This document shows, one piece after another, positions 18,306 to 28,570 of a stretch of 64,000 bases of DNA. How positions within the stretch are numbered: position 1 is the first letter of the stretch; every line of letters starts with the position of its first letter. Under the pieces are notes generated by a model. That model saw only the letters and a program-made list of their open reading frames with translations. It made no database searches and was not told the DNA's origin. The translations under genes and the position numbers were made by a program. The DNA is from Flammeovirga agarivorans (GTDB lineage Bacteria; Bacteroidota; Bacteroidia; Cytophagales; Flammeovirgaceae): the NCBI RefSeq assembly GCF_012641475.1, contig NZ_JABAIL010000002.1:1040197-1104196 (forward strand), written 5' to 3'.

Positions 18306-21300
18306 CTATTTTTTCAACACCTTAAAACTATTACTTTGGTCTCCATTATTTAATTTAATCACATACATACCTCTTGGTAGTGTACTGATATTAATCTCTT
18401 TTTTCCATTGATTTGTAGACCCTGTAATCAATGTTATACCATTCAAATTAATAACCTGATATTCATAATTTACATTAGTATGGTTTTCAATACTAAATGA
18501 TGCATCCACTTCAGTAGGGTATACTTTCCAAGGGTTGTCAAATAATTCGTCTACAGATGTAATATCTTCTTCATCTGTTGCATCACTAATAATTGATTCC
18601 GTCGGCAATGTGACTTCTACGGCCACAGACTTACCTGCTTCATCACTAGCTAATACAATAATATCAAGGTCTTCAATACTAGTATTCGTTCTAGTACCAG
18701 AAGGAACTTTAGAAGGGTCAATAGAGAATGTTAAAGTTTCAGGATCAAAAATCACCCAATCTGGCAATGGACTACCATCTGCTAACATTACTTGGTAAGT
18801 AACCTCTCCTTCTAATTCTTCAAAAGCTTCAATCGCTACTTCTACTTGTACGGTTCCATCATCAGAAGTCACTACTTGGATCTGTTCTTCATCTACTTTT
18901 ACAGTTTCTTCAAACTGGTGAACTACACTGATTGTAGTATCTTCAGAAGTTAAATAGTGAGATCTATTGTCACTTTGACCTTGGCCGATAAATTCTTCTT
19001 CGACACCATCTACTATTAATTTATAGTAAATCACTGTGCTTGGAAGATCCATGGAAGTAGTATAGACAGAAGTTTCTTCTACTCTAGTTAGAGAAATTGC
19101 TTCCGACCACCCATTGAAACTACCCAGTATTTCTACTGTACCTGTAGCTGGATCAAATTGTCCCGTTAAAATAGCTGGGTTGACATTCACAAGCCAAGTT
19201 GCATTAAATTTCTCTTCTGGTAATTCATCATTAAACCAATGCAGTTGTGTTTGCTGTCCTGTTCCAATTACAAATGATCTATTTTCCGACTCCTCTAAAA
19301 CTGTATTCTCATCTGTATCTAATGTGATAAACCTGTATAGGTAAGTTTCTCCAGATGGTAATCTGAAAAGTGTTGTTGAGAAGTTTCCGTCTTGATCTTC
19401 TTCTAAAGGTAATGTGAGTTTTTCCTCATCAATAGTTACTTCAACTGCTACAGTATGGTCAGCTTTATTAAAGTTATCCAACTCCACTTGTCTAGACATA
19501 TTTACTGCCAAGATCACTTCAGGGTTGGCTTCTGATTTATTATTGAAGTAATGTGTGAATGATTCATCTTTACCTTCTTCTAAGCTTACATCGAACGATG
19601 AATTGTTTTCAATACTGTCGTTATCTTGATACAGTCTAAAGGTGTACTCTAAGTCACCAATATTTACATTTTCTAATGAAGTTGTGTAAATACCATCATT
19701 ATTTGTATCTGACAGCATAATTAGGAAATCTGTTCCATCTTCATGAGAAGCAAAAACAGATACCTGATCACTCGCTGTATCAAATAGTTGCTCAGTAATA
19801 TAAACATTCATATTTAGGTTAAAATCAACAGTAACTGTAGGAATATCCCTGCTGTAGAATGGACCTAAATCAGCTGTTTGAGCGTAACCCATTTGGTCTT
19901 TTACTAAGAACTTAAACCCATGATCTTTTATCTCTGAAGCTGTTGTATTAAAGAATTCAGTAGGAATAAATGTCATTTCAAATACCCCTCTTTCTTTCTT
20001 CATCATCTGAGCTTCAACATCACTTAAATTAAAATCGTTATTTGTGATAGCACTGTACACTGTATCTACAGCATCAACCCATGACCATATATATAACTCT
20101 TCATAATTCTGAATGCTACCTTCCTGCTTTAAATCAATCGTCACAGTTATTTCCTCATCTGGACTCCAATATTTTGGTGAAATAGAAACAGGAGTAATGT
20201 ACTCTTTAATGTAAGAATAAGAATAACTACCATCTGCAATATTTACAGTTAACCCATAAATACCTGATGTTTCAATTTCCATCGGAATGTTATCATAAAA
20301 ACCTTGAGCGATTTTCTCTGAACCTTGATCATAACCAATGTAAGCATTAGAAACATCTTTTAAGTTGAATGTAGCTGATCCTTCTTTAAAGTACTCCTCA
20401 ACATAGTATTCGTTTTCACCAGTTCTTGTCATTAATTTAGGGTGTAACCAATGATAGCCATTTGCTTCAGATAAAAGAGACAAGTCATACAGTTCTAACC
20501 ACCAATCGAAAGCAACATCCTCTCCTTGGTAATGTTCCCATTTGATATAAACCGTTTCCCCTTGAGATAAAGTATACAATAAAGCTCCTCTTGCTGATGC
20601 TAATGGTTGGTCATCATTACAATTAGCAAAAATTGATACTTGCTCTGCCATTACGTGACCATTGACAACATTAACACCTTTCTCTCTAATGTAATATTCT
20701 CCATCTGAAGGCGCTGTAAACGCATACCATTGTTCCGTACTTTCTACATGTTGTGGTCCCAATTCAACATCCCATGCTGTTTCGCATGTGTTTGCTGCTT
20801 GTGGTAAAGCCGCCCATTGATAGATATCGTCTACAAAGACTCTTGGTTCATAAGGTGTATCTAAGATATTTCTTACCACTTCCTCATTCTCTTGATCTAA
20901 TTCAATAAACTTTGATCCACCTTTCAAGAAGAAAGTAAAGTTTGGATTATCTTCTGTTAATGGAAGTTTGATCTCATAGTAGTTACTATCTGCATTAAAG
21001 ATCAACTCTTTAGTTGCAAAATTATGGTTCCATCCATCAAAGTCACCTGTTGCCCAAACTTTTGTGTTTTCTGGTGTATTCTCTGGTAAATTCTGAACAA
21101 CGATTGTTGGATAACTCTTTACTTCTAGATTAAAGCCAAATGGACGAATTACCGAATTTGGTTCATTATCATATCCCCAAGAAAAGATTAAAACATCCCC
21201 ATTTTTCACATCCAATGATGCTTTTAGGTCTGCTCCAAAACTTTGGGATTCGTACCCTCCATTTTTATAGATTGTAAGTGTTTTGTTATAAGTATTATCA

Positions 21301-23489
21301 AAAGTTTCAATTGTGATAATATTATCATCTTGTGCTTGATAACTGAACCATGATGTTAATCCAAACGTCTTAATATTACTACCTTCAGCTATCACTTCAG
21401 GGTTTTCGAAAGAGTTGTCAAACCTTGGGATAAAATTCCAATCTGTGATTTCAAGTGTTTGATGCTTTTCCTCGAAGAAATTCACAAGGTAGAAAGCTTC
21501 ATCACCATTTGAATCTACTGCTCTATACAATTCATCATTCTCGATATGTAACTTAAATGACACCTCATTTGTATACTCTGGAAATATCAATTGGTATCCA
21601 GTAGAGTCTTCATTAATATTTAATGGTTCAATAAATTCCACTCCATCTCTAAAACCTATAGCATAGACAGTATTTTGATCTAGGGAAGGTGTATTTGCAG
21701 GAATTTCATCAAAATTAAATGTAACCGAAGGACGAATAATTTCTTTCTCTTCTAATTCCAATTCAAAAGCAACATACTCTGCAGCGTTGATTTTAAAGTA
21801 AAGGATTTCACCTTCACTCACCTCCATTGTTTGCTCCTTAAAACCGTATACACCACCTCTATAAGTTTCATCACAGTCGCTGAAGATATCGATATAAGCT
21901 ATCTGGTGTATCGTTTCTGTATCATCTAAATATCTAATTGTAAGATGCTCATCAAAAGGTGCAACATATTTATACCAATTTGGTGTACCTAATATTTCAT
22001 TCTTACCAGCTAAAATATCTATCGCAGTTTCGCATGTAGAAGTAGGAGTTGTAGGTACGTTTTTCCATGCATAAATATCTTCAAGGTAAATTGTCCCAAA
22101 ATCAGCTACAGTATCTAATAAAAGGTTTTTAGTCACCGGATTTCCTATATCATCTACCTCTACAAAAGGAGTAAAATTATTAATACTAATGCTAAGCGTA
22201 TTATTACCAATAATTCTATTTGTATAGCCTATTAATAGAGTACTGTCTTCGTTGTAATCAAAGTATACATCATTTTCATGATCAATACCTACTTTACCAA
22301 TGATAGAGATATTATACCCTTGAGGAGTATTTTCTGGAAAACCATCGATAATTAACGTTATAGAAGCTCCCCTTTCTTTCGACTCTCTTGTTGGAATCCC
22401 ATATTCAGGAAGGCTATTCTGATATATCCTTGCATAATAAACGTTACCAATGTTTTCGTTCACAGAGTAAGTATAATGCGTACTATCTTCTCCAGAAAGG
22501 TATTCTCCATTCTTAAACCATTTCACCAAATACTCATCTTCAGGGTATCCTGAGACAGATAAAGTAACAGCAGCATTATCTCCACTTGATTCATGATCTG
22601 GCCAAAACCTGTTATTAGCATCCTTGTCAAACAAGAAAGATTGAAGGTTATCCAATACTCCATTTTCATTCAATAAATTGATAGCCTCAAAATCAATGTA
22701 GCATCTTGATAAATCTAAAGTTTCTAAATTTTGAAAGCTATACAAGAAGCTTAAATTGCTGGTATCAATATATGATCCAGATAACCTTAAATGCTTGAGC
22801 TGAGTTAAAGCAGATAAATTATCAAAATCATTTAAAAATACATCTCCTCTAAAGTTCAATTGAAGAGATTTAAGGTGTTTAAGATCTCCTATTGAAGACA
22901 TAAATCCACCACCATCTAAATCACTTTGAATAAATTCGATACCTTCAACTACACTAAAATTTACCCCGTCTTCATCGACAGAATCTCTTAATGTTAAGCC
23001 ACTCCAACCGTAGATTGTAGTGTGAGGGTCGAACCAATTGTAACCAGGAGCATCTTGGATAGAATAGATGTTTTCTACCAAGTCTTTTAAGGCATTGTAT
23101 TCCGTCAATAGCAATCCTTCTTTGTATTTTAATTCACCAACATAAACGATGTTATATGAATTATCATTTAAATCGAAAGTGATATCATACCTTCCGGGTA
23201 CATCTACATAAATATCATTTCCGTAAGAGACTAGGATTCCTGATGGGAAAGTGTCACCTCCCCAATTATTATCCCATGAATAGTCTGCTCTAAATTTTAA
23301 ATATCCACTTTTCAGTGAAAAGTTCTCAAGTGTCCAAATGTTTGGATCGTCATCTTGTACCGTGAGTGGGTAGTCTGTATCCCAACCTCCAATAGTTGCA
23401 TCACCAGTAATTGTAATGTCGTTATAAGCGTCAACGGGTAAACTGATGGTAAAGATGAACAGGAGTAAGTAAAGTGAATTTACTCTCAT
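18306..23489 (-). CDS. Giant T9SS-secreted multidomain protein with SusE/F-like, leucine-rich and repeated beta modules
   Basis: A 1727-residue exported protein. The signal peptide ends near residue 21 (SLPVDA). A SusE/SusF-type carbohydrate-binding-like domain opens it (TIGGWDTDYPLTV, about 30-115). Leucine-rich repeats follow (about 190-290). Then come three alternating pairs: a module with [P/A]NTP (FPENTPQG, IPANTPSL, LPENTPEN) and a module with a conserved tryptophan after CETA. One of the former contains VWATGDFDGWN, a CBM48/CBM20-like starch-binding signature. A cadherin-like domain (SDDGTVQVEV, LPDWVIFDPETLTFSI) precedes a type A T9SS sorting domain (WKVYPTEVDASFSI, GMYVIKL). A glycan-binding surface role is inferred; no catalytic domain was recognised. 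Confidence 0.88.
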   Translation of the reverse strand: MRVNSLYLLLFIFTISLPVDAYNDITITGDATIGGWDTDYPLTVQDDDPNIWTLENFSLKSGYLKFRADYSWDNNWGGDTFPSGILVSYGNDIYVDVPGRYDITFDLNDNSYNIVYVGELKYKEGLLLTEYNALKDLVENIYSIQDAPGYNWFDPHTTIYGWSGLTLRDSVDEDGVNFSVVEGIEFIQSDLDGGGFMSSIGDLKHLKSLQLNFRGDVFLNDFDNLSALTQLKHLRLSGSYIDTSNLSFLYSFQNLETLDLSRCYIDFEAINLLNENGVLDNLQSFLFDKDANNRFWPDHESSGDNAAVTLSVSGYPEDEYLVKWFKNGEYLSGEDSTHYTYSVNENIGNVYYARIYQNSLPEYGIPTRESKERGASITLIIDGFPENTPQGYNISIIGKVGIDHENDVYFDYNEDSTLLIGYTNRIIGNNTLSISINNFTPFVEVDDIGNPVTKNLLLDTVADFGTIYLEDIYAWKNVPTTPTSTCETAIDILAGKNEILGTPNWYKYVAPFDEHLTIRYLDDTETIHQIAYIDIFSDCDETYRGGVYGFKEQTMEVSEGEILYFKINAAEYVAFELELEEKEIIRPSVTFNFDEIPANTPSLDQNTVYAIGFRDGVEFIEPLNINEDSTGYQLIFPEYTNEVSFKLHIENDELYRAVDSNGDEAFYLVNFFEEKHQTLEITDWNFIPRFDNSFENPEVIAEGSNIKTFGLTSWFSYQAQDDNIITIETFDNTYNKTLTIYKNGGYESQSFGADLKASLDVKNGDVLIFSWGYDNEPNSVIRPFGFNLEVKSYPTIVVQNLPENTPENTKVWATGDFDGWNHNFATKELIFNADSNYYEIKLPLTEDNPNFTFFLKGGSKFIELDQENEEVVRNILDTPYEPRVFVDDIYQWAALPQAANTCETAWDVELGPQHVESTEQWYAFTAPSDGEYYIREKGVNVVNGHVMAEQVSIFANCNDDQPLASARGALLYTLSQGETVYIKWEHYQGEDVAFDWWLELYDLSLLSEANGYHWLHPKLMTRTGENEYYVEEYFKEGSATFNLKDVSNAYIGYDQGSEKIAQGFYDNIPMEIETSGIYGLTVNIADGSYSYSYIKEYITPVSISPKYWSPDEEITVTIDLKQEGSIQNYEELYIWSWVDAVDTVYSAITNNDFNLSDVEAQMMKKERGVFEMTFIPTEFFNTTASEIKDHGFKFLVKDQMGYAQTADLGPFYSRDIPTVTVDFNLNMNVYITEQLFDTASDQVSVFASHEDGTDFLIMLSDTNNDGIYTTSLENVNIGDLEYTFRLYQDNDSIENNSSFDVSLEEGKDESFTHYFNNKSEANPEVILAVNMSRQVELDNFNKADHTVAVEVTIDEEKLTLPLEEDQDGNFSTTLFRLPSGETYLYRFITLDTDENTVLEESENRSFVIGTGQQTQLHWFNDELPEEKFNATWLVNVNPAILTGQFDPATGTVEILGSFNGWSEAISLTRVEETSVYTTSMDLPSTVIYYKLIVDGVEEEFIGQGQSDNRSHYLTSEDTTISVVHQFEETVKVDEEQIQVVTSDDGTVQVEVAIEAFEELEGEVTYQVMLADGSPLPDWVIFDPETLTFSIDPSKVPSGTRTNTSIEDLDIIVLASDEAGKSVAVEVTLPTESIISDATDEEDITSVDELFDNPWKVYPTEVDASFSIENHTNVNYEYQVINLNGITLITGSTNQWKKEINISTLPRGMYVIKLNNGDQSNSFKVLKK

Positions 23490-23631
23490 TCGTAGGTAAA
23501 TGTTTAAAGTTTGCGAAAAAATTGTCTTAGCTAAATTAAATGAATCATATGCAATAACATTTATTACGTAAGCTATTACTTTAATTTAGTTTTTTTCACA
23601 CTCTACCCACAATAAGAAACTGATCAAAAAC

Positions 23632-23668
23632 AAAAAAGGATATACCGCATGGTGACAGTATATCCTTT
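23632..23668 (-). terminator. Terminator of the TlpA-like lipoprotein gene
   Basis: An 11-bp stem (AAAGGATATAC with GTATATCCTTT) with a 12-nt loop and a T-run on the minus strand. It lies 45 bp after the stop of the gene ending at 23712. Confidence 0.85.
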
Positions 23669-23711
23669 CTAAAATTCATCAAACCACCTCAGTGATTTGT
23701 AAAGCATATGT

Positions 23712-24848
23712 TTATTTTCCTAGTAATTCTTCTAACTTCTCCTCTAAAGCATTACCTCTCAGGTTTTTAGCGATAATCTTTCCTTCTTTATCTAATAATA
23801 GAGTGAAAGGAATAGATTCTACACCGTAAGCTTTAGCGGCCTCATTATTTGTATCATGCACCTGAGTCCATGAAATATGATCTATTTGAATTGCTTGTTT
23901 CCAAGCATTTTGATCTTGGTCGATAGATACGCCATATACTTCAAATCCTTTAGACTTATATTTATTATAAGCTCTTAATACATTAGGGTTTTCCATTCTA
24001 CATGGTCTACACCAAGATGCCCAGAAATCGATCATTACATAATTTCCCTTAAAATCGGATAACGCAATGTTTTTACCTTCAACAGATGGTAAATTAATCT
24101 CTGTGGCCATAGCACCAATTCTAGTGGCTTTGATTGCATCAATACTTTTAGATACTTCTTTCACTAATTGGTCATCAGGAAAGTTTTTCTCCAGTTTTTC
24201 AACAGTTTCATTGATTACATCAAAGTAAGCTTCTTTATCGTTTAAGAAGTTAAGCACCACCAAAGATACATAAGCACCATCAAATTTCTTTAATTTCTGC
24301 TGCAATTCTGCCTTTTGAGCATCTTGCATTGCTTTTATCTTCTTGATTACCTCTTCTTTATTTTCTGATGACGCATACTCCTGCTGAAGTTTTGAACCTT
24401 CTTCAGAGTACTTATCATACATTTCTTTTAGTCCATGAAGAAGCTCATTTTCTCTTGAACCAGAAATTTCATAACCTACAGGAGCACTGCTTACAGATAA
24501 ATCTTTATCTTCTAATACCAGAATCTCTTCTGCTTGGTTATCAATATTTATTGTGTAAAGTCCAATTTTAGGAACAGTATAATCAAAAGAGAACTTTCCC
24601 TTTTCATCTACTGTTGTCTCAGCAACGTTTCTTTTGCCTCCAACATTCTCAATTGAATATAAGATTACTTTAGCACCTTTTTCTATTCCTTCTAATTGAC
24701 CAGATATACTAATCTTTGCAGGATATTCCGCTTTAGTATCATTTTCTTTTGAAGAACCGCAACTAATAGCAAATAATGCTAGTAATAAAATTAGACTATA
24801 CTTAAATGTTTTCACTTCTGTCTGTTTACATGATTTATTATTATGCAA
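23712..24848 (-). CDS. TlpA-like thioredoxin-fold lipoprotein with DUF4369 domain
   Basis: A periplasmic disulfide-active lipoprotein of a family common in Bacteroidota. A lipoprotein signal (KYSLILLLALFAISC) precedes a beta-rich DUF4369-like domain (about 40-130) and a helical linker (about 130-230). The AhpC/TSA-TlpA thioredoxin domain (about 245-378) has the WCRPC active site (FWASWCRPCRMENPN). The ATG at 24848 lies 13 bp after gatB. A GTG at 24815 would give a more typical signal peptide (MKTFKYSL-type), so the start may be 11 codons further in. Pairing with gatB is positional only. Confidence 0.88.
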   Translation of the reverse strand: MHNNKSCKQTEVKTFKYSLILLLALFAISCGSSKENDTKAEYPAKISISGQLEGIEKGAKVILYSIENVGGKRNVAETTVDEKGKFSFDYTVPKIGLYTINIDNQAEEILVLEDKDLSVSSAPVGYEISGSRENELLHGLKEMYDKYSEEGSKLQQEYASSENKEEVIKKIKAMQDAQKAELQQKLKKFDGAYVSLVVLNFLNDKEAYFDVINETVEKLEKNFPDDQLVKEVSKSIDAIKATRIGAMATEINLPSVEGKNIALSDFKGNYVMIDFWASWCRPCRMENPNVLRAYNKYKSKGFEVYGVSIDQDQNAWKQAIQIDHISWTQVHDTNNEAAKAYGVESIPFTLLLDKEGKIIAKNLRGNALEEKLEELLGK

Positions 24849-24861
24849 TATACACAGATCT

Positions 24862-26322
24862 TTACTTTTCCAATGCTTCGCGAAGTAATTGATTTGTTTT
24901 TTGAGGATCTGCTTTACCTTTTGCCATTTTCATGACTTCACCCATAAACAAACCAAGTAAGTTCTTTTTCCCTTTTTTGTATGCTTTCGCTTTATCAGGG
25001 AATTTAGCAATTGCTTCATCAATTAAAGGAAGTAAGAAATCATCGCCACTATCTTGGATTAAATCCAATTCTTTGGCTAAACCTTCTACAGATACTTCCG
25101 GCTTAGAAGCTAATGCTTTCAATAAGTTTTGTGATGCAGCGGCAAAGCTAACTTTCTTAGCATCTACCAATGCAATCATTTCCGCTACTTGTTTTGGACG
25201 AATTGGAAAAGCATCAAAGTCACCACCTGTCTCATTTAATAATGATTTCAGAGGGCCCATCATCCAATTGGAAGCCGCTTTATAATTTTTTGTAGAAGAA
25301 CATAGTTCCTCAAAGTACTGAGCTGAATCTTTTGCCTCTGTTAATAAACGGGCATCGTACTCTGGTAATTTATATTCTGATGTAAATTTCTTAATCAATT
25401 CTGCTGGTAAGCTAGGCATCTCCGCCTTGATCTTTTCTACCAACTCCTGTTTTACAATCATTGGAGGAAGGTCAGGACAAGGAAAATAACGGTAATCGTT
25501 TAATGTTTCCTTTGTACGCATACCATACGTCTTTCCTGTATCTACATTGAAAGTTCTTGTCTCAGAAATGATCTCCTCGCCTTTCTCTATAAGTTGAATC
25601 TGACGTTGCATTTCATATTCAATGGCCTTTTGGATATTACGCATTGAGTTCATGTTTTTGATCTCGCATTTTTCTCCAAGTTCAGTAGACCCTTTTAATC
25701 GAACAGAAACATTGGCGTCACATCTTAAAGATCCTTCTTCCATATTCCCATCACCAATACCAAGGTAACGAACGGTTTTTCTGATCTCACCAACAAAAGC
25801 AGCTGCCACTGCAGAATCATGAATACAAGGTTCCGTTACAATTTCCATTAATGGAACACCGGCTCTATTTAGATCTACCAAAGTATCAGGACTTCCTTCT
25901 AAGTGTGTTGACTTACCGGCATCTTCTTCCATATGAATTCGGTTAAGCACAACAGTAAACGGATCCCCATTTTTTGTAACTACATCAACATGCCCACCAA
26001 TACAAATAGGTGTTTTATCTTGTGTTGTTTGATATCCTTTTGGAAGGTCTGGATAGAAGTAATTTTTTCTATCAAAGAACTGATATTCTGAGATACGGCA
26101 ATTACAAGCCAATCCCATTTTAATAGAAGATTCAATCACACCTTTATTTACCTTAGGAAGCGTTCCCGGCAAAGCTAAAGTGATTGGACTAATATTTACG
26201 TTCGGATCTTCACCAAAAGTGGTAGGATCTGAAGCAAAAATTTTACTTGCTGTTGTTAATTGTGAGTGCACTTCCAAACCCACAACCAATTCATACTTTT
26301 CTAAAATGGCCTGATCAATCAT
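24862..26322 (-). CDS. gatB: Aspartyl/glutamyl-tRNA amidotransferase subunit B
   Basis: A 486-residue GatB, the kinase/transamidase subunit that converts Glu-tRNA(Gln) or Asp-tRNA(Asn) to the amide form together with GatA and GatC. The signature YELVVGLEVHSQL at the N-terminus and PDLPKGYQ followed by the Mg-binding and helical region are intact. The GatB/YqeY tail domain covers about 340-486 (GLFMGEVMKMAKGKADP). Full length. gatA and gatC are not in the window. Confidence 0.97.
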   Translation of the reverse strand: MIDQAILEKYELVVGLEVHSQLTTASKIFASDPTTFGEDPNVNISPITLALPGTLPKVNKGVIESSIKMGLACNCRISEYQFFDRKNYFYPDLPKGYQTTQDKTPICIGGHVDVVTKNGDPFTVVLNRIHMEEDAGKSTHLEGSPDTLVDLNRAGVPLMEIVTEPCIHDSAVAAAFVGEIRKTVRYLGIGDGNMEEGSLRCDANVSVRLKGSTELGEKCEIKNMNSMRNIQKAIEYEMQRQIQLIEKGEEIISETRTFNVDTGKTYGMRTKETLNDYRYFPCPDLPPMIVKQELVEKIKAEMPSLPAELIKKFTSEYKLPEYDARLLTEAKDSAQYFEELCSSTKNYKAASNWMMGPLKSLLNETGGDFDAFPIRPKQVAEMIALVDAKKVSFAAASQNLLKALASKPEVSVEGLAKELDLIQDSGDDFLLPLIDEAIAKFPDKAKAYKKGKKNLLGLFMGEVMKMAKGKADPQKTNQLLREALEK

Positions 26323-26465
26323 GCTTATATATTTTTCTCGAATAGAGATGAACCTTTTAGGAAGTGTAATTTGTAGCGTTTGTAGTTAGCATTAGACAAT
26401 AATCACATCTTTAAACCTTGGTTACCTCTTTTCTGTTCTATTGATAATCAATTTGAAATATTTTC

Positions 26466-26505
26466 AACAAAAAAAGTTATTCCTTACAAAAAGAAATAAC
26501 TTTTA
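26466..26505 (-). terminator. Terminator of the first rhomboid gene
   Basis: A 10-bp stem (AAAAGTTATT with AATAACTTTT) ends on the minus strand in a run of seven T. It lies about 50 bp after the stop of the gene ending at 26556. Confidence 0.8.
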
Positions 26506-26555
26506 ATGAATTTTATTACAATATTAATAAAAATATCTATTTTTCAATACAATTT

Positions 26556-27476
26556 CTAGTGTTTTCGTTGACTTGCCTTGAAAAGGATTTGTTTTTCTTC
26601 TTGAGTTAATCCTTCATAGCCTTTATCAGAAATTTTATCCAATATCTCATCTACTGTTGCTTGTGATGGTTGAGCCCCTGTTTTAGCAGTAGTAGTTTTC
26701 TTACTTGCTTTCTTTTTTCCTCCTCTGTGAACTACTTTCAATTTCTTTTCAGAAGACATTAAATCAGAGAAGAAATCTGAAATTTTATAAAGTGGCGTTC
26801 CCAAATCAGTTCCTTTTTTAAGAATAGCTACATAGCCATACCCCATTAGGGCTCCACCTAAGTGAGCAATTTCACCACCAGCGTTTGCACCTGCAGTTTG
26901 AATTAAGGACAAGAAAATATATACCGCCGCCAAGTATTTGATCTTTACTGGGCCAACAAATAGTAAATTGATTTTATAATCTGGAGCAATTGCAGCAGAA
27001 CCGACAACAATAGCATATACACTTGCTGAGGCACCGATAAGTCCACTTACCATATCCATACGAGCATTATAGTATGGAATTACATTGTACATAAACAAAT
27101 AAGCAAGTCCACCTGCAATACCTCCAAGGAAGTAGATAGCCACCACTTTTTTATCTCCGAGGAATTCTGTGAAGATCATTCCAAACCAATACATGATTAA
27201 CATATTGAAAAGGATATGAAAGAAATCCGACATACTATGCATAAAGAAGTATGTGATTAAAGTCCAAGGTGCTTTAACAAAGTCAATAGCAGATGGTGGT
27301 AGTGCTACATTAGGAAAAATGTATTCATAGTAAACGTCAACAAGACCTGATAGTTTAAGTGCTAGTAGCAGTAAGCTCATACAGACATAAACAACTACAT
27401 TGACAATGATCAATCTTAGTAGTCCACTACCCGGCTTGTTCCATGTATATTTTAAATCTGAGATAAAACCGTTCAT
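26556..27476 (-). CDS. Rhomboid-family intramembrane serine protease with C-terminal DUF6576-like tail
   Basis: A 306-residue protein with six or so membrane helices. The rhomboid active site is GASAS near residue 143 (serine in GxS) and the catalytic histidine in EIAHLGGALMG. The glycine normally after the serine is alanine (GASA in place of GASG). The tail (about 235-306) is basic and lysine-rich and ends in VDEILDKISDKGYEGLTQEEKQIL, which resembles the DUF6576 tail seen on Bacteroidota rhomboids. It follows a second rhomboid gene by 250 bp. Substrates are unknown. Confidence 0.85.
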   Translation of the reverse strand: MNGFISDLKYTWNKPGSGLLRLIIVNVVVYVCMSLLLLALKLSGLVDVYYEYIFPNVALPPSAIDFVKAPWTLITYFFMHSMSDFFHILFNMLIMYWFGMIFTEFLGDKKVVAIYFLGGIAGGLAYLFMYNVIPYYNARMDMVSGLIGASASVYAIVVGSAAIAPDYKINLLFVGPVKIKYLAAVYIFLSLIQTAGANAGGEIAHLGGALMGYGYVAILKKGTDLGTPLYKISDFFSDLMSSEKKLKVVHRGGKKKASKKTTTAKTGAQPSQATVDEILDKISDKGYEGLTQEEKQILFKASQRKH

Positions 27477-27725
27477 AAGTAATATTGTAATGGTTTAATG
27501 ACAACCTGTGATGTTGTACTGTTCTATAAGGTTATTTATTAGGTAACTTAATTTACATAAAATCAACAAGTAATAAAAGTGATTTCATGCAATCATCGGA
27601 CAAGTACAGTTTATTATTAGATATTTGATTTGTAGATAATTTGTTTAAAAATATCCCAAATAATTTTCTTAAAATAGTGATATCCATAGATTATTGTTCT
27701 TTGAATATCACTACTTTATGTATTT

Positions 27726-28529
27726 CTAATTCTGGTAACTTTGATATTTCCAGTGTCTCATCAATAGATAAGCAAATAATGCACCGCCCAAGTGAGCTAG
27801 GTGAGCAACATTGTCTGCTGGGTTCTGATTGATAAGCTCATATGTTTCATATAAAATATAAGCACCTACCAAGTATTTTGCTTTTATTGGAATTGGAGGG
27901 AACAACAACATCAAACGTAAATTTGGAAATAAGTACGCAAACGTAAATAATATACCGAAGATCGCTCCTGATGCTCCAATCATAGGAATATTCATTCTAT
28001 CTATTGTAATCTTACGGGCAAATTCAACTGCTTCTTTTTGTAACCCAGGATTATTAGGGTCTGCAGGGAAAATACTCTCAGCAAAGTTATACAAAGTTGT
28101 ATTGTGCTGTAAATAAACTTCTGCATGATCTTGACAGAAAGCCAAGAAGTTTTCTGGTGTTGAACTTAAAATAAACTGTGCTGCAGAAGCTTCCATTTGA
28201 TGAATTTCAACAAAGTTGACCAATCCATACAACGCACCGCCACCAAGACCTGTGACAAGATATAAAATCAAGAATCTTTTTGAACCCAACACATTTTCCA
28301 ACATTGGTCCGAAGATGAATAAGGCAAACATATTACTAAAAATATGTGCGAAATCTCTGTGGACGAACATATATGTAAATGGTTGGAACACTTGGAAGTA
28401 TTCCGATTTAGGGTAATGATACCCCAACAAAGCAACTACATCTATACTGTGAATTAAATTCACTGCACCAAAGATGAGCAGGTTTATCAATAATAATATC
28501 TTAACGTTAGGAGTGAGATTTTGTCCCAT
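27726..28529 (-). CDS. Rhomboid-family intramembrane serine protease
   Basis: A 267-residue rhomboid. The catalytic serine is in IGASGAIFGI (about residue 189) and the histidine in AHLAHLGGALFAYLL near the end; HRDFAHIFSNM is the usual second-helix motif. A loop of about 60 residues sits between the second and third helices (EIHQMEASAAQF to EFARKITIDR), longer than the classical fold. It lies 42 bp after recJ on the same strand and before the other rhomboid. The two differ in length and in the serine motif, so they are not a recent duplicate. Confidence 0.88.
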   Translation of the reverse strand: MGQNLTPNVKILLLINLLIFGAVNLIHSIDVVALLGYHYPKSEYFQVFQPFTYMFVHRDFAHIFSNMFALFIFGPMLENVLGSKRFLILYLVTGLGGGALYGLVNFVEIHQMEASAAQFILSSTPENFLAFCQDHAEVYLQHNTTLYNFAESIFPADPNNPGLQKEAVEFARKITIDRMNIPMIGASGAIFGILFTFAYLFPNLRLMLLFPPIPIKAKYLVGAYILYETYELINQNPADNVAHLAHLGGALFAYLLMRHWKYQSYQN

Positions 28530-28570
28530 AAAATGTAATATGTAAACGTAGATGAGTTCTAATATACTTG

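Noticed and set aside
27641..27832. Plus-strand open frame of 63 codons after the second rhomboid gene
   Set aside because: It overlaps the 3' end of the rhomboid gene, is low complexity and has no promoter or family signs.
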